Source: Pseudomonadota bacterium (GTDB lineage Bacteria > Pseudomonadota > Alphaproteobacteria > Sphingomonadales > SMXR01). From it: 15,722 nt of DNA. Shown here piece after piece: positions 7,296 through 14,053 of this stretch. The notes under the pieces are model-generated. The model searched no databases and was not told where the DNA came from. It worked only from the letters and a program-made list of their open reading frames with translations. The stretch is from NCBI GenBank assembly GCA_022571175.1, contig JACZYI010000019.1, positions 1-15,722 of the forward strand. The letters run 5' to 3'. Made by a program: the position numbers and the translations under genes. Within the stretch, counting starts at the first letter, position 1; the number at the start of each line of letters is the position of its first letter.

Positions 7296-9437
7296 ATGAA
7301 CCAGGATGTTCTGAAAGCTTTTCAGCAGTTTATGGAACCGGTACCGCATTTGCGGGAAGAACTTTCAATTCACTCCGCACCCAGAAATGCCTTCGGCAGT
7401 CCGGGTTGGACTCTCTATGATCCAATTGCCAATGCTTACTATCGTATCGGATGGGCGGAATATGAAATGCTTTCGCGATGGAGCCCAGATCAAAGTTTCC
7501 TCGATGTGGCACAAAAAACATCCCTGGAGACCACATTAGATGTGTCACCCGAGCTGGTAGTGAAATTTGCAAATTTCTTGCACCACGCAGGGCTCATAAA
7601 AAGAATATCAAAGCCTGCTGTCCCGCAAGGTACAATCAGGCCGGATAGTCTCAAAGGTCGTATGGCTAAAATTTTCAAGAGCTATTTCTATTTGAGAATA
7701 CCCCTGATAAGACCCGACGCATTTTTGGACCGTATCACACCGCATCTGGGTTTTCTGTTTTCCAGGCACTTGTTGAAAATCGCCATAGTCCTGGCGTTCG
7801 TTGCCATGCTGCTGGTTGCCCGTCGCTGGGATGAATACATCACAACATTTTCGTATTTTTTCAATTTTACCGGGGCCATCTATGGCTTTCTGGCCCTGAT
7901 ATTCATCAAAATTGTGCATGAATCGGGCCATGCGATTACAGCAAAATATTATGGCTGCCGCGTTCCCACTATGGGCATCGCTTTTCTTTTTCTGTTCCCG
8001 GTTCCCTATACGGACACTTCGGACGCCTGGAAATTGTCAAGGCGTAAGCAAAGATTGATGATCGATGGGGCCGGAGTCATGTCTGAGCTGCTTTTGGCTG
8101 TTCTGGCTACCTATCTCTGGATTATTTTGCCCGATGGACCTTTGAGAAGTGTTTCATTCCTTCTGAGCAGCACCACATGGATCGTAAGTCTGGGTTTGAA
8201 TCTCAACCCATTCCTCAAGTTTGACGGATATTATCTGCTCTCGGATGCCCTTGATGTGCCCAATATGCAGGAGCAATGTTTTGCTCTTGGCAGATGGCGT
8301 TTGCGGCGCTGGTTGCTTGGTGTTGAGGATAAGCCCCCTGTGACATTTCCGAGGGGAAAACATAATGGCCTTATCACCCTCGCGTATGCTACCTGGGCTT
8401 ATCGCTTTTTCATGTTTCTGGGTATTGCGCTTCTGGTTTATGTCTTTTTCTTCAAACTGCTCGGAATTTTGCTGTTCGCAATGAATATTATCTGGTTGAT
8501 TATTCGTCCTGTCATCAAGGAGTTAAGATATTATTATTCACGCCGAAGCGAGGAGGTCGTTATGCGTCGCCGACCGTTATTTTTGGGAATTTTCACTCTG
8601 CTGCTCTTGCTGTTGGTGGTCCCTCTGCAGAGCGTATTTTATGCGCCTGCTGTTATCAGTTCATCCTCATTCACGACCGTGTATTCCCCTGAAGCGTCCT
8701 ATATTTCAGAAATTTCGGCCAGGAATGGGGATCAGGTAAATTCCTCCGATGCTCTGATCTCCCTGACGTCACCTGATTTGGTACATCTTATCGGCGTGGC
8801 GGAAGCTAAAGTCGAGGAAATGGAGTGGCAAACCGAACGATTTGGAGTCTCGGCTCAAATTACCAGTCGTCGAAGAGTGATTGAGGAAAAATTGGCTTTC
8901 AGCCGGACCACATTGCAGGGCCTTATAGAGCGCCGGGATAGACTTCATATTTTGAGTCAGCTGGATGGCGAAGTCTCCGGAATCCGGGAAACTCTGGTCC
9001 GGGGTTCCTGGGTGACAAAAGATGAAGTCTTGATGCATATCGCCAATATGAACCGTCTGGAAATCAGGGCCTATGTGAATGAAGAAGACATTGCAGCGAT
9101 ACAGGAAGGAGATCAGGCGCTTTTTTATCCAGACGATCCTTCCATTCGAGCCATTCCAGTTCGTATTATCACCATCGATTTGATGGGTCTGGGAGCCTTG
9201 AATGATCCTTTTGTGATATCGACTTATGGCGGCGACTTGCCAGTGAGAGAGGCAGACGATGGTAATTATGTTCCCGAGGCGGCCATTTATAAAATCATCC
9301 TGGAGCCTGTGGAGTCTCTCCAGAATTTCAAGTGGTCGCTGGTTGGCAGCGTTCGCTTGAAAGGTGAGAGCCGAAGTATAATTTCAAAAATCATCCGCCA
9401 AATTCGCATAACACTCATTCGGGAATTTGGCTTTTAA
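7296..9437 (+). CDS. PqqD-like/M50 site-2-protease-like/HlyD-like fusion membrane protein
   Basis: This 713-residue protein has three parts. Residues about 17-103 look like a PqqD-type winged-helix domain (W-T-L-Y-D-P-I-A-N-A-Y-Y-R-I-G, then a helix ending F-L-H-H-A-G-L-I-K-R); such domains bind peptide substrates in RiPP systems. Residues about 150-420 are a multi-pass M50 metalloprotease core with H-E-S-G-H at 208-212 and N-P-F-L-K-F-D-G at 304-311, so both zinc histidines, the glutamate and the distal aspartate (D310) are present. After a basic stretch and a membrane helix (about 428-447), residues 450-713 form an HlyD-like adaptor with a short hairpin and the half-motif Q-L-D-G-E-V-S-G-I. 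M50 enzymes cut within or near membranes. The gene is last in the cassette and starts 4 nt after its neighbour. Activity on the cadherin protein is inference; a non-proteolytic conduit role is possible. Confidence 0.82.
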   Translation: MNQDVLKAFQQFMEPVPHLREELSIHSAPRNAFGSPGWTLYDPIANAYYRIGWAEYEMLSRWSPDQSFLDVAQKTSLETTLDVSPELVVKFANFLHHAGLIKRISKPAVPQGTIRPDSLKGRMAKIFKSYFYLRIPLIRPDAFLDRITPHLGFLFSRHLLKIAIVLAFVAMLLVARRWDEYITTFSYFFNFTGAIYGFLALIFIKIVHESGHAITAKYYGCRVPTMGIAFLFLFPVPYTDTSDAWKLSRRKQRLMIDGAGVMSELLLAVLATYLWIILPDGPLRSVSFLLSSTTWIVSLGLNLNPFLKFDGYYLLSDALDVPNMQEQCFALGRWRLRRWLLGVEDKPPVTFPRGKHNGLITLAYATWAYRFFMFLGIALLVYVFFFKLLGILLFAMNIIWLIIRPVIKELRYYYSRRSEEVVMRRRPLFLGIFTLLLLLLVVPLQSVFYAPAVISSSSFTTVYSPEASYISEISARNGDQVNSSDALISLTSPDLVHLIGVAEAKVEEMEWQTERFGVSAQITSRRRVIEEKLAFSRTTLQGLIERRDRLHILSQLDGEVSGIRETLVRGSWVTKDEVLMHIANMNRLEIRAYVNEEDIAAIQEGDQALFYPDDPSIRAIPVRIITIDLMGLGALNDPFVISTYGGDLPVREADDGNYVPEAAIYKIILEPVESLQNFKWSLVGSVRLKGESRSIISKIIRQIRITLIREFGF
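8551..8564 (+). promoter_or_regulatory. Internal Shine-Dalgarno and ATG inside the M50 fusion gene
   Basis: AGGAGG at 8551-8556 lies 5 nt before an in-frame ATG at 8562 (codon 423). Translation from it would give a 291-residue protein starting M-R-R-R-P-L-F-L-G followed by a membrane helix, which is the usual beginning of a free-standing HlyD adaptor. The site is exactly at the domain boundary. It may also be a chance product of the Glu-Glu-Val codons. Confidence 0.4.
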
Positions 9438-9472
9438 TCGCTCCCGTTCCACTTAATTCGCTTTCTGAATCT

Positions 9473-9496
9473 TTTTGCCCTGAAAATCAGGCAAAA
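9473..9496 (+). other. Stem-loop after the export cassette, possible weak terminator
   Basis: TTTTGCCCTGA (9473-9483) pairs with TCAGGCAAAA (9487-9496) with one bulged C and a three-base loop. It lies 35 nt after the M50 gene stop. It lacks a clear U-run on its 3' side, so a factor-independent terminator is uncertain. Apart from this and the candidate promoter, I see nothing else in the 187-nt gap 9438-9624. Confidence 0.35.
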
Positions 9497-9548
9497 TACT
9501 GAACGATGAGCGGTAAATCATTTTCTCTCAGTCGCTTGCACACTAAAA

Positions 9549-9578
9549 TTGATGGCAAAAATTTTGTACTAACATCTT
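9549..9578 (+). promoter_or_regulatory. Candidate sigma70-type promoter of first DUF547 gene
   Basis: TTGATG (9549-9554), an 18-nt spacer and CATCTT (9573-9578). The -10 match is poor. The support is that the same two hexamers with identical spacing are kept in front of the second DUF547 gene, within a leader that is otherwise only about three quarters identical. Confidence 0.3.
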
Positions 9579-9624
9579 TTGGGGGTATGCTTGTCTCATG
9601 ATTGATTCGATGAGAGGACTGGCC

Positions 9625-10839
9625 ATGCGTATTTTCAAAACACCATTACAGATAATTCTGCTTCTGATGGCCCTGTTTCTGGTTCAGCCAAGCCAGTCCT
9701 TCGCCGCCGATCCTGCCTTTGATGTGTTCAAGGAATATACTGAAGGTGCCCGAAAGCGGATCAATTATGATTATTGGGATTTGGTTCTGAATAAGACCGT
9801 TATTGATTTGGGGCCGTCCCATCGCTATGCCCCGCGATACCGCACAAGAAGTACCGGCACCAGAATTTCCGCAGGAAGTACTAAACCCTCGTGGTTGGAG
9901 GGTAATCGGGTTCTTTTTGAAACTTTATCTGACTATCAGATTGCGGAAATTGGTGATTATCGACTTGGTCTTGAAGAGATTTTTGATCGTGTGGATTATG
10001 CTTCTTTCTCGCGGAATGAACAGCTTGCCTATTGGCTCAATCTTTATAATGTCACGCTCTTTGAACAGGTGGCGCTTATCTATCCGAGGAAAAACTTGCG
10101 AACCACCATGAAAGGCAGCCGCCGTCGACCGGGCGTATTGGGTACAAAGCTCTTGGTGGTTATGGGCGTTAACATCTCACTCGACGATATTATGAACGAG
10201 ATTTTGATCCCGAACTGGCAGGATCCGCTCGTGCTTTATGGAATGTTTCAGGGCTCCATTGGCGGACCCAACATTAATACAAGCGCCTTTACCGGTTCGA
10301 ATGTTCAGATGTTTCTTGAGCGTAATGCGCTGGATTTCGTTAATTCTATCCGCGGCGTTCACGGCAGGGGCAAGACCCTTCAGGTTTCGGAATTTTATCA
10401 GTGGGGGGCTGCTGCCTTTCCCAATTTTGATGTGGACCTGATGACGCATTTGCAAGAATTTGCCGACAGCAAGACGCAGGAAATCATTGACGCCACTACA
10501 AAAATAAAAGCCGGTTATTACGACTGGCATGTCGCCGATCTCTATAACGGTGTTAGTCCCAGGGACGGATTTGGGAACATGTATGCCTCAATGCTTGGTG
10601 CCGGTGGCGTAGCCAATATGGCTGTTCAAGATAGCCCGGGGGCATTGGGTACAGTCACAGGTTTGAGCCTCTTTGGCCGCGACAATGGGATACAAATATT
10701 TTCTGCCCCTGAAGCAAGTTTACCCCGACATACACAGGCTCTTTTCCGCGCGCTGGAACAGAAATTCGAGCTTTTTGGCTTTCCCGGCACTTCTGTAACA
10801 ATTGATGAAGTTGAGTCGGAAACTGAAGTCGAAAAATAA
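9625..10839 (+). CDS. Secreted DUF547-family protein, copy 1
   Basis: The ATG at 9625 is preferred over 9598 and 9610: GAGAGGA (9612-9618) sits 6 nt before it, and the protein then begins with a normal signal peptide (M-R-I-F-K-T, hydrophobic core, S-F-A cleavage site before A-D-P). The product is 404 residues and probably periplasmic. DUF547 features are E-Q-L-A-Y-W-L-N-L-Y-N (about 132-142), a D-P-L-V-L-Y-G segment, and the G-S-I-G-G-P turn at 210-215. In typical members, as I recall them, that turn reads C-x-S-x-x-C-P; here those cysteines are Gln209 and Gly214, and the protein has no cysteine at all. The biochemical role of the family is not known to me. It lies 187 nt after the export cassette on the same strand and may be co-regulated with it, but probably has its own promoter. 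Confidence 0.82.
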   Translation: MRIFKTPLQIILLLMALFLVQPSQSFAADPAFDVFKEYTEGARKRINYDYWDLVLNKTVIDLGPSHRYAPRYRTRSTGTRISAGSTKPSWLEGNRVLFETLSDYQIAEIGDYRLGLEEIFDRVDYASFSRNEQLAYWLNLYNVTLFEQVALIYPRKNLRTTMKGSRRRPGVLGTKLLVVMGVNISLDDIMNEILIPNWQDPLVLYGMFQGSIGGPNINTSAFTGSNVQMFLERNALDFVNSIRGVHGRGKTLQVSEFYQWGAAAFPNFDVDLMTHLQEFADSKTQEIIDATTKIKAGYYDWHVADLYNGVSPRDGFGNMYASMLGAGGVANMAVQDSPGALGTVTGLSLFGRDNGIQIFSAPEASLPRHTQALFRALEQKFELFGFPGTSVTIDEVESETEVEK

Positions 10840-10897
10840 GCAGTTATGCGTTCGTGCCTTCTAGAAAATGGCCTGAGTGGCCCGTGCACACTATAAA

Positions 10898-10927
10898 TTG
10901 ATGGTAAAAATGTTGTTCTGACATCTT
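10898..10927 (+). promoter_or_regulatory. Candidate sigma70-type promoter of second DUF547 gene
   Basis: TTGATG (10898-10903), an 18-nt spacer and CATCTT (10922-10927), the duplicated counterpart of the site before copy 1. A TATAAA at 10892-10897 lies just upstream and is an alternative -10 element, but without a convincing -35. Confidence 0.28.
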
Positions 10928-10972
10928 TTGCGGGTAAGCTTGTCCCTGATTGACCTGGATGGAGGGCTAGCT

Positions 10973-12214
10973 GTGCGTATTTTCAAAACCTCATTGCAGA
11001 TGATTCTGGTGCTGGGGGCCCTGTTTCTGGTTCAGCCGAGCCAATCCCATGCCACCGATCCTGCCTTTGATATATTCAAGGCTTACACCGAGCGCTCCCG
11101 AATTCGCGTGAATTATGACTATTGGGATCTGGTTCTGAACAAGACTGTGCTTGATGTGGGGGAGTCTTATCGCTATGCCCCGCGGAACCGGGAAAAAAGA
11201 ACCGGCACCCGTATTTGGTTGGGCAATTCCAAACCCTCCTGGATGGAGGGCAACCGGGTATTGTTCCATAATCTCACCGATGAGCAGATCGCTGAGATCA
11301 GTGAATATCGCCGGGCGCTAGAAGCGCTATTTGATGACGCGAACCATTCCTTGCTCTCGAAGAATGAGCAACTGGCCTATTGGCTCAATCTTTATAACGT
11401 CACGGTCTATGAGCAGATTGCACTCATTTATCCCAAAAAGAATCTCAGAAGCACCATGCGGGGCAAACGCGGACGGCCCGGCGTTTGGGATGCCAAACTC
11501 CTGACGGTCATGGGCATCACCATGTCTTTGAACGATATTATGAATGAAATTTTGATCCCGAACTGGCAGGACCCGGTGGTACTTTATGGCCTGTTTCAGG
11601 GCTCCATCGGTGGACCCAACATTATCAGGCGTGCCTTTACCGGTCGGAATGTGATGAATCGCCTTGAGCAAAACGGCCTGAATTTTGTGAATTCCATCCG
11701 CGGCGTTCACGGCAGGGGCAAGACCCTTCAGGTTTCGGAATTTTATCAATGGGGTGCTGCAGCCTTTCCCAACTTCGAAGTGGACCTGATGGCTCATCTC
11801 CGTGAATTTTCTAACAAGAAGACGCTTGAAATCCTGGATGCCACTACCAAAATCAAGGCCAGTTATTACGATTGGCATATTGCCGATCTCTATAATGGCG
11901 CTGATCCAAGGGGCGGGTTCGGGACCATGTACGCATCGGTGCTGGGTGCCGGTGGTATTGCTAACATTCAAGGGTTTGAATCTGCGCCGACCACAGGCAC
12001 CTATGGAATGAGCTCAGTAAGCGCAATACCAGAAGCAGAATTACCAGAGCAAGCCCGGGCTCTGATGAATGCCCTCGACAGCAAATACAGAATCTTCGGC
12101 TGGCCCAATACCACCGTCACCATTTTTGAACTTGGACACTTTGAACCGGTGGTTGAGCTCGAAAATCTGAAGCCTCGCGTTACTGATAAAGCAAAAGAAA
12201 ACCAACTCCTGTAG
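10973..12214 (+). CDS. Secreted DUF547-family protein, copy 2
   Basis: The GTG at 10973 is chosen because GGAGGG (10961-10966) lies 6 nt before it and it aligns exactly with the ATG of copy 1; a longer frame from TTG 10928 would hide the signal peptide. The product is 413 residues with a signal peptide ending S-H-A before T-D-P. Q-L-A-Y-W-L-N-L-Y-N, the G-S-I-G-G-P turn (Gln209 again in the first cysteine position) and a long W-G-A-A-A-F-P-N-F segment are shared with copy 1. No cysteine is present. The C-terminal part after about residue 330 differs from copy 1, with a Lys/Glu-rich tail. It is a paralog by tandem duplication. Retention of both intact frames suggests both are used, possibly with different partners bound through the divergent C-termini, which is inference. 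Confidence 0.82.
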   Translation: MRIFKTSLQMILVLGALFLVQPSQSHATDPAFDIFKAYTERSRIRVNYDYWDLVLNKTVLDVGESYRYAPRNREKRTGTRIWLGNSKPSWMEGNRVLFHNLTDEQIAEISEYRRALEALFDDANHSLLSKNEQLAYWLNLYNVTVYEQIALIYPKKNLRSTMRGKRGRPGVWDAKLLTVMGITMSLNDIMNEILIPNWQDPVVLYGLFQGSIGGPNIIRRAFTGRNVMNRLEQNGLNFVNSIRGVHGRGKTLQVSEFYQWGAAAFPNFEVDLMAHLREFSNKKTLEILDATTKIKASYYDWHIADLYNGADPRGGFGTMYASVLGAGGIANIQGFESAPTTGTYGMSSVSAIPEAELPEQARALMNALDSKYRIFGWPNTTVTIFELGHFEPVVELENLKPRVTDKAKENQLL

Positions 12215-12237
12215 CAAGTTCATTCTATCCCAAAGGC

Positions 12238-12268
12238 TTGATCACCAATCTAGCGGATAAAATATAAT
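12238..12268 (+). promoter_or_regulatory. Candidate promoter for the sulfotransferase genes
   Basis: A perfect TATAAT (12263-12268) is preceded by TTGATC (12238-12243) with a 19-nt spacer, longer than optimal. It lies 24 nt after the second DUF547 stop and 80 nt before the sulfotransferase start. Confidence 0.42.
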
Positions 12269-12275
12269 GCATCCT

Positions 12276-12296
12276 CCGCGCTTTCCTTGGGCGCGG
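12276..12296 (+). other. GC-rich stem-loop in 5' leader of first sulfotransferase gene
   Basis: CCGCGC (12276-12281) and GCGCGG (12291-12296) form a perfect 6-bp stem with a 9-nt loop, 52 nt before the ATG. No U-run follows. It lies downstream of the candidate promoter and would be in the mRNA leader. Confidence 0.45.
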
Positions 12297-12348
12297 CGAT
12301 AGATTAGGGTGCGCCACCAAATATTGGTTTGGGCTGAACGGGGTGAAG

Positions 12349-13971
12349 ATGGCTGGAAATAAAGGGACAAATGTAACCGATAGTGACGAGCTTGATGCTG
12401 ATCAGGTGCGAATGAAAGCCATCGCGGTCGAATTGGAAAAGAAGCTTGTCGAGGGAAAATTTAATGAGGCTTTCGAAGGCGCCACATTGTTTCATCTGGA
12501 ATATCCAAACAGCGGTCCCGCAAATATAGTCTATGGCCTTGCAGCACTTTTGACCGGGCGGATGGATGAAGCTGACAAGGCCGCACAACTGCTCTCAAAA
12601 TTACCTGAAAGCGATTTTCTGATCATTCTTGAATATTGGGCCAATCAGCTTTCTGCCCATCAGATGATGGGGCCTGCTTATATGGTGGGACTTAAAATTC
12701 TGAGCCTGAACGTGGCTGAGCCCCGTCATTTTCGATCCTGTGCCCAGGTTGGTCTGGATAATGATGATTTTGTCGGGCTCGAACAGACGCTTCAGGGCTG
12801 GAGCCAGCGATTTCCCGATGATTTGGGTGTCTCGCGCTATCAGGCCCGGCTTTTGGCCCATCGTGGTGATCTGGATGGGGCCAGGAAAGCAGCCAAAAAG
12901 GCATTAAAAAGCACATCCGATTATGGTCCGGCGCTCCAGAGCCTGGCCGATCTCGATTCAAGCCTGATTGATGATAAGGAAATTAGACGAGCCCGATCCA
13001 TGAAAAAGGGCGCAAAAGATTTTGAGCAGGCCCATATCTGCTTTGCGCTTGGCAAAATATTCGAGAACCGTGATGAAAATGATGAGGCTTTTGCCGAATA
13101 TTCAGAGGCCAATGCAGCGCTTAAAAACTATTTTGTGCAGAAGAACAAACATTACGATCACCAGGGCATGGTGACCTATTATGGCTATATAACAAAATAT
13201 ACCGGAGGCAGGGAGGACGGCGATAAATCTGCACAGGATCGCGCATCTGATCCTATGCCACGGCCAATATTTATTGTGGGTCAGCCCTCTTCGGGCACCA
13301 CTCTGATGGAACAGATTTTGTCGATGCACGGGGAAGTGCGTGCGCTGGGTGAACGCACAGTCATAGGTGAGATGCTGGCCACGGTGGTTCAGAAAAAGCG
13401 CTCGGGCGAATGGCGTAACGGTATTCCGGAAAAGGATGTCCAGGCGCTTCGGGAGTTCTATTTCGAAGATGTTCAGCAAGAGATCAAAGGCTTTGCGGCC
13501 ATTACCGACAAGATGCCGGGAAATTTTGCTGCCATTGGTCTGGTGAAGGATATCTTCCCTGAGGCGCGTATTATCCATATGACGCGCGACCCTCGGGATA
13601 TTTGCGTGTCTATTTTCACCTGTTTTTTCACTGCCGGGGGCTATTATTCGGTCGATCTTGAAAATATCGGGAAAAACTATGCGCTCTATCGCTCGATTAT
13701 GAATCATTGGCAAAGAAACTATGATTCCCACATTCTGGATGTGCCCTATGAGACCCTGACTGAAGACCTGGAGCCCACGGTGAGAAATATTCTTGATCAT
13801 TGTGGTCTGGACTATGACGCCAGTTGCCTGGAGTTTCAGCAGAGCAAAAACCCCACCTTGCCTATGGGTGCGGGTTTGGCCATGCGAACTCTGCATACAA
13901 CCCCAATAGGCCACTGGAAAAAGTTTGAAAAACATCTCGGACCACTGATTGAGGCTCTGAATTCTGCATAA
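12349..13971 (+). CDS. TPR-repeat sulfotransferase, paralog 1
   Basis: The ATG at 12349 is chosen over GTG 12343 because GGGGTGA precedes it with the same spacing as in the downstream paralog. The product is 540 residues with no signal peptide, so it is cytoplasmic. Residues about 20-290 are helical TPR-like pairs. The sulfotransferase domain starts at 306 with P-I-F-I-V-G-Q-P-S-S-G-T-T-L, the loop for the 5' phosphosulfate of PAPS. L-G-E with E335 fits the catalytic base of tyrosylprotein sulfotransferases, D-K-M-P-G-N has K388, and R-D-P-R-D-I-C-V-S (413-421) is the 3' phosphate site. The usual P-R-S-G has become P-S-S-G, with Ser314 at the arginine position. Such fusions transfer sulfate to an acceptor that the TPR part may select; protein tyrosine or a glycan are both possible, and the sequence does not decide. 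Confidence 0.88.
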   Translation: MAGNKGTNVTDSDELDADQVRMKAIAVELEKKLVEGKFNEAFEGATLFHLEYPNSGPANIVYGLAALLTGRMDEADKAAQLLSKLPESDFLIILEYWANQLSAHQMMGPAYMVGLKILSLNVAEPRHFRSCAQVGLDNDDFVGLEQTLQGWSQRFPDDLGVSRYQARLLAHRGDLDGARKAAKKALKSTSDYGPALQSLADLDSSLIDDKEIRRARSMKKGAKDFEQAHICFALGKIFENRDENDEAFAEYSEANAALKNYFVQKNKHYDHQGMVTYYGYITKYTGGREDGDKSAQDRASDPMPRPIFIVGQPSSGTTLMEQILSMHGEVRALGERTVIGEMLATVVQKKRSGEWRNGIPEKDVQALREFYFEDVQQEIKGFAAITDKMPGNFAAIGLVKDIFPEARIIHMTRDPRDICVSIFTCFFTAGGYYSVDLENIGKNYALYRSIMNHWQRNYDSHILDVPYETLTEDLEPTVRNILDHCGLDYDASCLEFQQSKNPTLPMGAGLAMRTLHTTPIGHWKKFEKHLGPLIEALNSA

Positions 13972-13978
13972 TTATCCG

Positions 13979-14003
13979 CGCGGCTTCTTTCGCTCCTGCC
14001 GCG
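13979..14003 (+). other. GC-rich stem-loop between the two sulfotransferase genes
   Basis: CGCGGC (13979-13984) pairs perfectly with GCCGCG (13998-14003) across a 13-nt loop. It begins 7 nt after the first gene's stop and ends 50 nt before the second gene's ATG. There is no U-run, so it is more likely an mRNA structure (stability or attenuation) than a strong terminator. Confidence 0.45.
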
Positions 14004-14053
14004 ATTGGACTAGTCTCGGGTCCGGGCATGGAGGCAGACGAGGCGAGGTGATA

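Larger units (their letters stand above)
9538..12214 (+). repeat. Tandem duplication, unit about 1.35 kb (leader plus DUF547 gene)
   Basis: Copy 1 begins at about 9538 and copy 2 at about 10886, an offset of 1348 nt. The same offset holds at the start codons (9625 and 10973), at the G-S-I-G-G-P motif and at a perfectly identical 53-bp block (10348-10400 and 11696-11748). The reading frames therefore align without gaps over most of their length. The 87-nt leaders have equal length, with one compensating pair of single-base gaps. The copies diverge only in the last quarter of the proteins. Confidence 0.88.

Noticed and set aside
7296..9437. Reading the M50 fusion as a frameshifted join of two genes
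   Set aside because: The frame is continuous and the junction is a plausible basic stretch plus membrane helix. The internal ATG is better described as a possible alternative start than as a damaged gene boundary.
9473..9496. Strong factor-independent terminator after the export cassette
   Set aside because: The stem is mostly weak A-T pairs at its base and no U-run follows on the + strand, so I list it only as a possible stem-loop.
10928..10972. Longer start (TTG 10928) for the second DUF547 gene
   Set aside because: It has no ribosome site, places 15 extra residues before a good signal peptide, and overlaps the leader shared with copy 1. GTG 10973 aligns with copy 1 and has GGAGGG upstream.
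11327..11971. Open frame of 214 codons on the - strand
   Set aside because: It is the antisense of the second DUF547 gene; a similar antisense frame exists in copy 1 because the sense sequence is duplicated, so it is a shadow.
13102..13935. Long open frame (277 codons) on the - strand
   Set aside because: It lies fully inside the sulfotransferase gene, which has clear domain motifs. The antisense translation shows no recognisable domain, and I see no ribosome site for it.
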